Shown here piece after piece: positions 1 through 8,567 of a stretch of DNA of 64,000 bases. The first letter of the stretch is position 1. The number at the start of each line of letters is the position of its first letter. The stretch comes from Promethearchaeota archaeon (GTDB lineage Archaea; Asgardarchaeota; Lokiarchaeia; Sigyniarchaeales; SOKP01): contig JALGVJ010000004.1 of assembly GCA_029838195.1 (NCBI GenBank), positions 62,001 to 126,000 on the forward strand, written 5' to 3'. The position numbers and the translations under genes are program-made. The notes beneath the pieces were generated by a model. It searched no databases. It saw only the letters and a list, made by a program, of their open reading frames with translations, and was not told the DNA's origin.

Positions 1-104
1 GCTTTTCCCTTAAATTTACTCGGATGAGGTAATAATAATCTCGTTATGGAGCTTTTACCCACGTTAGAATTTCCAATAATGAGAAGAGAAGGTTTTTCTT
101 TCAT
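1..104 (-). CDS. N-terminus of a P-loop GTPase, EngB-like (partial, runs off window start)
   Basis: Minus-strand translation MKEKPSLLIIGNSNVGKSSITRLLLPHPSKFKGK; G1 motif GNSNVGKSS. Confidence 0.75.
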   Translation of the reverse strand, partial: MKEKPSLLIIGNSNVGKSSITRLLLPHPSKFKGK

Positions 105-161
105 GATACTTAATAAGATTCTAATACTTTATTCTTTTTTTCTCATCCTAATAATACAAGT

Positions 162-1001
162 CTAAATAAAATCAGAGAAATCCTCTTGCAAAAATTCCTT
201 GAACATCTTTTTTTTCTCATCTTCTTTTATAACCGGTCTTGTATCAATCGGTTCTCCAACCTTTTTTAAAATGTCTTTTAAAAGTTCCACGTCCACATTA
301 ATTTTAAATTTGCCTCCCAACATGTATCGTATTACCCGTACGCCATTAATCTCTAATTTCAAGAGATGACCCAAACCAAAATAAAATTTATGCGATTCAA
401 TGGGATCAATAGGACTTTTACTTACTTTTTCTTTCAACATTTCATACAATAACTCCTTACTCGCCACGTGATCTTCTACATTAAAAGTCAAGTAATAAAG
501 CGCATGATAATAAATCTTGTTTCTTTTATTTTTTAAATATTTCAAGAATTGTTCTGGTGTCCATTCTTCTTTTTCTACGCTTTTTTTCCTTTTTATGAGC
601 TCATCTTCAATTTTCTTTTCGATGAGAGTTTTTGCACCATTTTTGATGCTTACGCTCTTTTCTGCCGTTTCGTTCTCCATCATTTCTCCATATTTTACCA
701 ATTCAATTGCTTCTTTCATTTCTCTTAACTCATCTAGATCCATTTTTCCCAAATCAGAAAAATCTGCTATTAAATCGGTTTGATATCCCCTTTTGGCTTC
801 TTGATCCCGTTTAATTGCATCTATTCCATCATTTCGGGGCTTTCCATTCATTTTTTTGACTTGTTCTATTGCTTCTTGTATTTCCTGAATTTCTTCGATG
901 TCCAATTCTTCCAGATCAGAGAAGTCCGTTTTAAGTTGCTCCATCTCGTTGATATATTTTTTATAATCGCTTTCTTCATGATCTTCTTCATCTTCATTCA
1001 T
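162..1001 (-). CDS. Hypothetical charged protein with repeated DFSDL-helix motifs
   Basis: 279-aa ORF; internal repeats at residues 25-50 and 79-104 plus C-terminal DFSDFI; no family recognised. Confidence 0.7.
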   Translation of the reverse strand: MNEDEEDHEESDYKKYINEMEQLKTDFSDLEELDIEEIQEIQEAIEQVKKMNGKPRNDGIDAIKRDQEAKRGYQTDLIADFSDLGKMDLDELREMKEAIELVKYGEMMENETAEKSVSIKNGAKTLIEKKIEDELIKRKKSVEKEEWTPEQFLKYLKNKRNKIYYHALYYLTFNVEDHVASKELLYEMLKEKVSKSPIDPIESHKFYFGLGHLLKLEINGVRVIRYMLGGKFKINVDVELLKDILKKVGEPIDTRPVIKEDEKKKMFKEFLQEDFSDFI

Positions 1002-1187
1002 GTTATTATCACCTTGTGAATCCTTTCTTATGGTTTATTTTTTAAGTGAAGTGCTTTCAAAAAACAAATTAATCTTGTTCTCTTCTATATTTATCATGAA
1101 GCTCTTAATAATTAAAATTAAGCACATCTAACTAAAATGAGGAAATAAAGAATTATTTAAATTAGAACAGAAAAAAATGACAAGAAT

Positions 1188-3440
1188 TCAAGTCCTCTTG
1201 TATATGAATCGTTCCCAACTCGATTTGTTGGGGAGTTCCTCCTTCATGCCCTTTCTCTTGCGTATTTCAAATATTAGATCCTTTTCAATATTAGCAGGAA
1301 CTTTTTCAAATCCTTTAAATTCATAACCGAAGAATGCTCTACCTTGCGTGGTGCCTCTAATTTCATCTGCAATTCCAATCAATTCAGCAGCAGGAAGCTC
1401 TCCTTTTACTCTAACAAATTCTCCTTCAGGAATCACGTCAATAACTTGCCCTCGATGTTTATTTATGGTTGAAATAACACCACTTTCAGTACCTTGGGGA
1501 GTTTTAACATCTATAATTTGTATGGGTTCATATAAATGAGGATCTGCATCAAGCATCGCTAAAGAAAGAGCGGAATACGTCATACTGGCAGTTTGAGCAA
1601 ATTGCGTGTGGCGAGGATCTTCGTGAATTGTTAAATCCGTGAACACGGCTTTTATTCCCATGGCTGGTTCCCGTGCTAAAATGCACTCTTCCGTCCAACT
1701 TCGAAAGGCACTCACCAAATCGTTCTTAATTCGATCGAATCGTTGTAATCCGGAAGCTCCATTAACCAAGGCATTTCCTTTATACACGTCAACGATTCTT
1801 CTAGCTTCTTTCATATCCCATCCCGCTTCTTTATTAAGAATTTGGGCACGTTCTTTTTCATTCATCAAATCCGTGATCTTTCCCGTTTCAATTAATTTTT
1901 CTGCAACGGGATCAAGGGGTTCTACGTATAAGAGAATACGATTATGCGCATTAGAAGATTTTGTATAAAATTCTCGGCTTTTCTTGGTAACTTTTTCCCG
2001 ATAGACGATAATTGGCTCTCCAACATCAATAGGCACTTGATTGTTTATCCTCTTGGTTAGAATTTCGATCTGGAGGGGATCAATCCCACTTAAAATGTAT
2101 TCTTTTGATTCTTTATTTAGTCTAAATTCCGCAGTAGGATCTGCTTGAAGCCATTTTGAAACCACTTCTCCTAATTTAGCTAAATCTTGAGGATCCTTTG
2201 GTTTTATGCTTCTTGACACGACTGCTTCACAAGCATATTGAATCTTTTCAAAAGAAGGAATTAAACTTGCCTCTTCCTTATCTTTTGGAACAGCATTTGC
2301 AGCGATGAAGGTCTCACCTGAAGGACAAATAAAACCATATAATGCAAACAAGTTTCCCGCCGGAATTTGAGGAATATCGAGGATATCCGTAATCTCCATT
2401 ACACCCAAGCGTTTAATGCGTTTTTTAACTCTTTGGTTTACCAAGTATAAAACTTCGGATAAATCTAAGGTCCCTGAAAACACCCTGCCAATAAGCGTTG
2501 GACGATACCCTTGTTTGGGATCCAAAAAGATTTTCGTGATCATCCCATAAAGAGGCCCATTTGGATCACATTTTACGAGAGCTTGTCCTAATTCGGAATT
2601 TAAATCGCCCCCCCAAATCTTAGGTATTCGATATTTAGCCGCTTTAATGGGATCGGGTAAGTGATCTACCACCATTCTTAAAATGGGTTCATCAAGGGGC
2701 AAATTCTCTCGTAACCAGAGTATATCTCCTTCATTATATTTCTCAAATACGGTTATCGGAGTAATTCCTTTCTCTTTCAAGATTTCATACGTAAATCCCC
2801 AACCATGCTTTGCTGAACCGATAGCTACACTATTTTGAGCGAAATCAATGCTCCAATTTGAACCTTTTGGACGAACTTTCTTTATTAAATCATTCACTTG
2901 CTTGGTAATCTCATCAATTCGAGCATAGGTCTTCTGAGGAGTTAATTTTAATTCACTAATTAACCGATCCACTTTATTAATAAAGAGTACCGGTTTACAA
3001 TATTCTTCTCCTACAGCAAGGCGTATGTTAGTTTCAGTTTGTGTCATTACACCTTCGAGGGCATCAACTAAAATGATTGCACCATCACTCCCTCGTAAGG
3101 CACGAGACACTTCTCCTGTAAATGAAATGTGCCCCGGCGTGTCATTTATTTGTAAAATATAAGGCTCTTTATCATCAGGTTTGCGTGGATCGGTAAAGGA
3201 AAGGAGAACGACCGAGGTAAATATCGTGATTCCTCTTTCTTGTTCTTCCTCGTCACTATCTGTCATTTGTAGTTGTCCGGCATCCTCTTCGCGCATTAGA
3301 CCCGCCCTTCTCAGCAGATAGTCACTTGCGGTTGTTTTCCCGTGATCTATGTGCGCTACAATTGAGAAAATACGCTTTTTTTCATAACTGCCCTTGGTGA
3401 CTAATCGAGAAATCTCATCAGCGTTTTTTACTTTGACCAT
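1188..3440 (-). CDS. Translation elongation factor 2 homolog (aEF-2 or aEF-2 paralog)
   Basis: AHIDHGKTT, RGITI, NDTPGH, NKVDR and IRKRKGMKEELP tail; 750 aa. Confidence 0.93.
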   Translation of the reverse strand: MVKVKNADEISRLVTKGSYEKKRIFSIVAHIDHGKTTASDYLLRRAGLMREEDAGQLQMTDSDEEEQERGITIFTSVVLLSFTDPRKPDDKEPYILQINDTPGHISFTGEVSRALRGSDGAIILVDALEGVMTQTETNIRLAVGEEYCKPVLFINKVDRLISELKLTPQKTYARIDEITKQVNDLIKKVRPKGSNWSIDFAQNSVAIGSAKHGWGFTYEILKEKGITPITVFEKYNEGDILWLRENLPLDEPILRMVVDHLPDPIKAAKYRIPKIWGGDLNSELGQALVKCDPNGPLYGMITKIFLDPKQGYRPTLIGRVFSGTLDLSEVLYLVNQRVKKRIKRLGVMEITDILDIPQIPAGNLFALYGFICPSGETFIAANAVPKDKEEASLIPSFEKIQYACEAVVSRSIKPKDPQDLAKLGEVVSKWLQADPTAEFRLNKESKEYILSGIDPLQIEILTKRINNQVPIDVGEPIIVYREKVTKKSREFYTKSSNAHNRILLYVEPLDPVAEKLIETGKITDLMNEKERAQILNKEAGWDMKEARRIVDVYKGNALVNGASGLQRFDRIKNDLVSAFRSWTEECILAREPAMGIKAVFTDLTIHEDPRHTQFAQTASMTYSALSLAMLDADPHLYEPIQIIDVKTPQGTESGVISTINKHRGQVIDVIPEGEFVRVKGELPAAELIGIADEIRGTTQGRAFFGYEFKGFEKVPANIEKDLIFEIRKRKGMKEELPNKSSWERFIYKRT

Positions 3441-4219
3441 TGTTAATTTTCACTTAAAAAAATTCTGATTTTCATAAATCCAAGTTATAATTGAGGGAAA
3501 AAATGATGAAAAAAATAAAAATTTTATGAATATAAGGCATAAAACGCTTTTATTTTGAAGATTTTAAAAATCTTCTCAAATTAGGACAATGGTTTCTAAG
3601 TTTTCAGGAAAATGAGTAAAGTTTTTCCATCTAGATTAGGAGAGATTTTTATGTTGGATGATTTATTCAAAATTTTAATAATTTTTCGAAGCATGAACAT
3701 CGTGTAAAGAGTATAAAAGAGAAGAAAGACATTAATAATGAGAAATATTTGAGCAGAAATACTAACGATAAAATAATGAAAAGTTTCTAAGGGAATATTA
3801 AAAATACGTGCTAAATTTATCCAAAATTGAAAAAACTTGATTGTTGTAGAGAAAGAAAGAAAAAGTTCAATTTAACATTTAATGAAAATCCACCCGATTA
3901 ATCATTAAAGATTCCAAGTTTTAAGAAAATATTTCGAAATAATTTTCATTTTTTCTAAAGAAAATTTTAAAATGGGATGATTTATAGCAATTTCATGAAA
4001 TTTTTTACATTTAAGCTTCACTCGGGAAATAAAATTAGGAATGCATTAAATTTATCAAAAAAGATAAGATAAAAAGACGATAAAAGAAATTATCATGAGG
4101 AAAACATTTGGTTTAAAGGGAGGGATTTTTTTAAGAAATGATGTAAGAAAAAATAAAGTTTATTGAGAAAAAGAAGCATTAGAAAAAAAAATAGTCCATG
4201 ATGATAATTTTTAACTCAA

Positions 4220-4855
4220 TTAAGAGGCAGAGAGGAGATTTTTAATGTGTTTAACACCGTCGACAGCATCGGGGGCAAAATCATCCGCACCAAGCTTTTT
4301 AGCAAGTTCCATGTTTAAGGGGGCTCCTCCTACTATCAATTTCACTTTATCTCTTAACCCCGCTTCCTTAAAAGCTTTATCCACTTCCGTAATTTGTGGA
4401 ACAGTCATGGTTAAAAGCGAGCTCAAACCAATGATTTTTGCTCCAGTTTTCTTAGCTGTTTCGACGAAATCTTTAGGATCAACGTCCATACCCAGATCAA
4501 TCACCTCGTACCCCGAACTTAAAAGAAGAGTCCCCAATAGATTTTTCCCAATATCATGATTGTCCCCCTTTACCGTCCCAATAATGATTTTCTCTTTTTG
4601 TTTGGATTGGTCGCTCTCGGCAATAGCGGGTTTTAGGACATTAAATGCTTCTTTCATGGTCTCTCCCGCTAAGACGAGTTCGGCAAGGTAATAGATGTCT
4701 TGTTCATAGCGGCGGCCAACTTCATCCATGCCTTTTGTTAGGGCGTTGAGGATATCGAAGGGATCCTTACCTTCATCCAAGGCTTCTTTTACTGCATTTA
4801 CTATTTCATCTACTTCTAGTTCTATAACCAATTCTGTAATTTTTTCAAAATCCAT
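4220..4855 (-). CDS. Corrinoid (cobalamin-binding) methyltransferase protein, MtbC/MtsC-like
   Basis: B12-binding motif GDNHDIGKNL, downstream SSLLTMT and GGAPLN, N-terminal helical cap. Confidence 0.93.
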   Translation of the reverse strand: MDFEKITELVIELEVDEIVNAVKEALDEGKDPFDILNALTKGMDEVGRRYEQDIYYLAELVLAGETMKEAFNVLKPAIAESDQSKQKEKIIIGTVKGDNHDIGKNLLGTLLLSSGYEVIDLGMDVDPKDFVETAKKTGAKIIGLSSLLTMTVPQITEVDKAFKEAGLRDKVKLIVGGAPLNMELAKKLGADDFAPDAVDGVKHIKNLLSAS

Positions 4856-4969
4856 GTATTATTCACAAACGTTTTATCATTTAAGGTAGATTTAGTTTTT
4901 AAAATATTTAAAGATTAAAAATATTGAGTAATTCATGATCCTTTTCGGGTCCAATTTAGTTCAAGGGGA

Positions 4970-6424
4970 TCAAGAGCAGAAAGGCAATATCATGTTTTTT
5001 AACACGTAAAGAGCTTGCATTCCGGAGTCTGTTTTCACGTTAAAAGCATTTGATAAATTCACGAGTTTTAAATGAGAGGGGAGGTTTTTCTTTACGTGAT
5101 CTTGAAGAAAAGAAAGGAATTGATGATGGGTACGGACGGTTTCAACCCAAAGAAAGCCATTTTTAATCACGTGATTAGGGTTTACTTCTTTAAATTTTTT
5201 GGCGTGTTTTTTAGCCTTAAGAGGCGGTCCTCTCCTGAGGTATGATTTGGAAATTTCGGGATCTTCGCAATAAAGCGCTAAATTGTATTCCTCGCAGTCT
5301 ATAATAAAATATACTTCAAATTCAATCTTACCAAATTTTTTCGCATGAGAAAATTCTTTTTCTCCGTGAATTTTTATGCTTTCTCCTAAAGAATAAAGCT
5401 TGTCTCGAGCAACGGTGTAGTGGAGATTTTCTTTTCCTTTTTTAAATTCGATGATAAAAAGATGGGAGAGAAGGTCTTTATCTTTGGTTAAATCAATTGG
5501 TGGAATGGGAGTAATTTCAAAAAATTTCTTATCTGGTTGGTTTAAAAAAGCATGAATTCGATGATTGCAATAATTATAAGCCTTTTCTGAAATGGCAGAG
5601 GCGACATTTCTATTACTATCAATAGGATCAATTATAAAGAGCCAATCATTTTGAAAATGCCGGATTTGTTTTAATTGTTCTAAAGTGCGATTATTTTTAT
5701 CAAGGGGATATTCTTTAAGAGTCTCAAAATTCTGAAACACGGTAAGCAGCGTTTTATAGAAATAAATTAATAATTCAGCACTATATCCTATGAAGCCTAT
5801 TCTTCCAACAGGGCTTTTATCCCCATAACTGTGACACGCCTTAAAAAATTGCTTTAAAAGTCGAACCTCATTTTTTTGTTGAGTGTTCAATTCTTTTTGA
5901 ATAAAACGACCATGCCAAGGAGTACGATCCACAGCAGTAATGGGACCATATTTATTGATATATTCTAAAGGTAAATCAAAATACAATACGATGTCGATTT
6001 TCACTTTTTTTTCCTTATTAATATAGTCCACGGTGACATATGGGTGTTCTGCGTATAATAATCGAGCATTCTGAAATTCGGGAAGGTTTAGAGAAGGGAG
6101 GAGCCAATCATTGCATAGTCTGAGAAATTCTTTTTTAAATTCTTGTTTTTTTTTACTCTTGCTTAATCCCTTGTATTTTAATTCATAGTTTTCATAATTT
6201 AATCCGATAAAAAAATCAATATCAAAATCATCACGTAATTGGGTTTGTTTAATTCCTGTGGAACCTTGAGGTTCCATCCGAGTATACTGAATATTTAATT
6301 CATCGGCTTTTTTAATTAAAAGAGTGGTTAATAAATTGACGATATCTGAGATGAGTCGTAATTCCTTGGAAGTGGGCTTGATTTCTTCCAAGACATCATT
6401 AAATATTTGCTCAATTGTACTCAT
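4970..6424 (-). CDS. cca: CCA-adding enzyme, archaeal class I tRNA nucleotidyltransferase
   Basis: GSTGIKQTQLRDDFDIDFFI, AVDRTPWHGRFI, EVRLLKQFFKACHSYG, GFIGYSAELLI. Confidence 0.9.
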   Translation of the reverse strand: MSTIEQIFNDVLEEIKPTSKELRLISDIVNLLTTLLIKKADELNIQYTRMEPQGSTGIKQTQLRDDFDIDFFIGLNYENYELKYKGLSKSKKKQEFKKEFLRLCNDWLLPSLNLPEFQNARLLYAEHPYVTVDYINKEKKVKIDIVLYFDLPLEYINKYGPITAVDRTPWHGRFIQKELNTQQKNEVRLLKQFFKACHSYGDKSPVGRIGFIGYSAELLIYFYKTLLTVFQNFETLKEYPLDKNNRTLEQLKQIRHFQNDWLFIIDPIDSNRNVASAISEKAYNYCNHRIHAFLNQPDKKFFEITPIPPIDLTKDKDLLSHLFIIEFKKGKENLHYTVARDKLYSLGESIKIHGEKEFSHAKKFGKIEFEVYFIIDCEEYNLALYCEDPEISKSYLRRGPPLKAKKHAKKFKEVNPNHVIKNGFLWVETVRTHHQFLSFLQDHVKKNLPSHLKLVNLSNAFNVKTDSGMQALYVLKNMILPFCS

Positions 6425-6469
6425 TTTTCTAATTTAATAATTTTAATGAAATGGGATGAGAAAAACGAT

Positions 6470-8275
6470 TCACATGCCCCACCAAGGATGTTGGGTTTCT
6501 CTCATCAACTTGATAAATTCTTGAAGGGCTTCTTTTTGGTCAGAAGTTAATTCATTCAAGAATTTGGAGATCAATTGTCTCACGTGAGATTCGGGCACAT
6601 TTACGAATAAGATTTCGTCCTTATCGATATCTCTTCCTATTTCAATTCCTCGGATGGAGATAGCCACCTCAGAGTTCGCATCTGCTTTATCAAGACTCTG
6701 CCCTTTATCTTGTATTTGATGCACGCGCCCGACTTTTTTACCCTTACTCGTGATTAAAGGTACTTTTGGTCTTAAAGTACCTGCTTCTATGCTCACGCCA
6801 AATACAGCCGGATTAGAATGCCGGAAAATGAATTCTGGAAGCATTTTAAGCTTGGCAGGCAATATTAGTTCTCCTAATTCTTTTGCAGTATCTTCTGCTT
6901 TTCTCGTTTCTCTATATTCTATATAATCTTCAAGCAAGCGATAAATCACGTCATTAGTAAAAATGCGCACGTTATCTAAATTAGCCTGCTCTCGAGCTTC
7001 AGGTAGAATGGGAACATTGAATCCTAAAATCACGGCTGAATAGGGATCAAATTGTTTCACGAGATTGGCATTAATCACATCTTCCTTTTTTATTGGCCCA
7101 ACATCCGCAATACTGATTTTGACGCCATTTTGAATGAAATGATTTTCTAATGCTTCTAATGAGCCTAAGGTGTCTGCTTTTAATACTACTCCTGCTTTTT
7201 CTGTTTTGATGCGAATGGCTTGAACCTCCGATTCAATTACTCTATAAACCTCTTCTTCTTCCGCAGAATCGGATATTCCCATGAAGGGAGAGCCTGCAAC
7301 AACATCTTCAATATTCGGTGAGAGGATTTTTACTCCTGCCGCTGCAGAAACCATATCTTGAGAATCGAACTTTTGTCGAGGATCCCGTATCTCATCCAAG
7401 GGTTTAGGAGTCAATAATGCCCGTACTTTTGATTTTACGGGGCCATTCAAGCCTCCTACGATAAAGTCGTCACCTTTTTTCAAAATTCCATCATAGATTA
7501 ACACGTCCATAGTTTTTCCGTATCCTTTCTCTTTCTTAACTTCTAGCACAACTCCTCTTGCGGGGCCTTCTGAAAATTTAAGATTTTCCTTTAGATATTG
7601 TTGGGTTAATCCTAAAAGAATCATGAGCAAGGTAGAGATGCCTTCTCCCGTAACGGCACTTGTCGGGACAATGGCTACTTTCTTTGTAAAATCTTTTATT
7701 TTATCATATCTATCACAGCCTTTAAACCCTTCTTCTAAGAAATCTCCAATTATTTGATAAATTTTTTCATCCAAGTATTCTCTCACGTGAGGCTTTTGTT
7801 TATTATAAGTATCCAAGAAGTCAGCATCTCTAATCGATTTCCACCCCGTAATTCGATCGATTTTATTGGCCGCGATGACGAAAGGAGTTCTTCTTTCCCT
7901 TAAAATTCGCACGGACTCCCAGGTAATGGGCATAGTACCTGCAGTGACATCCACGACTAAAATGGCAATATCTGCTACTGCCCCACCCCGTTTTCTAAGA
8001 TTCATGAAGGCTGCATGACCCGGGGTGTCGACGATGAGAATGCCCGGCACGAAGAATTTTTTTTCTGCAAATTCAGGTTTCGATTTTCTTAAAAATTCAA
8101 CGATGGCTTGGGTAGGAAAATAGGAAGCACCGATGTGTTGGGTGATTCCAGCAGCCTCTCTTTTTTGAACAACCGTGCCTCGAATATAATCCAAGAGCGA
8201 GGTCTTTCCATGATCAATATGGCCCAAAATGCAAGCAATGGGTGCTCTAGTGATTTTTTTTTCTTGCGCTGTCAT
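6470..8275 (-). CDS. infB: Translation initiation factor aIF5B (IF-2 family)
   Basis: LGHIDHGKTSLLDYIRGT, DTPGHAAFMNLRKRGG, NKIDRITGW; start taken at internal M (ORF track 8305). Confidence 0.95.
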   Translation of the reverse strand: MTAQEKKITRAPIACILGHIDHGKTSLLDYIRGTVVQKREAAGITQHIGASYFPTQAIVEFLRKSKPEFAEKKFFVPGILIVDTPGHAAFMNLRKRGGAVADIAILVVDVTAGTMPITWESVRILRERRTPFVIAANKIDRITGWKSIRDADFLDTYNKQKPHVREYLDEKIYQIIGDFLEEGFKGCDRYDKIKDFTKKVAIVPTSAVTGEGISTLLMILLGLTQQYLKENLKFSEGPARGVVLEVKKEKGYGKTMDVLIYDGILKKGDDFIVGGLNGPVKSKVRALLTPKPLDEIRDPRQKFDSQDMVSAAAGVKILSPNIEDVVAGSPFMGISDSAEEEEVYRVIESEVQAIRIKTEKAGVVLKADTLGSLEALENHFIQNGVKISIADVGPIKKEDVINANLVKQFDPYSAVILGFNVPILPEAREQANLDNVRIFTNDVIYRLLEDYIEYRETRKAEDTAKELGELILPAKLKMLPEFIFRHSNPAVFGVSIEAGTLRPKVPLITSKGKKVGRVHQIQDKGQSLDKADANSEVAISIRGIEIGRDIDKDEILFVNVPESHVRQLISKFLNELTSDQKEALQEFIKLMRETQHPWWGM

Positions 8276-8567
8276 TAAAATCGTCCGCCAACTCACGATA
8301 TACACATGATTTTATTTATTCATGATAAACAAAATTCAAGGTAAGATTAGAATTTTTCCATGAAGCAATGGTTTTACTGGAAAAAAAATGAGACCGTGAT
8401 TTTATTGAATTGAGAGGTAAAGGTATTTTTTTAAAGTATCTGGAGTCATGTAGAAATTTTAATTAATCTTGTTGTTTTCAAGCTTCCCCGAGCACTTTAA
8501 TGAGAAAGATAATTAATTATGGTATGCGTATGTTGGACGTTACATAATTCCTTTCATGAGATAATTT

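Noticed and set aside
1348-1968. Plus-strand ORFs opposite EF-2 (63 aa, 109 aa)
   Set aside because: Fully antisense to a well-supported gene with no recognisable motifs; typical shadow ORFs.
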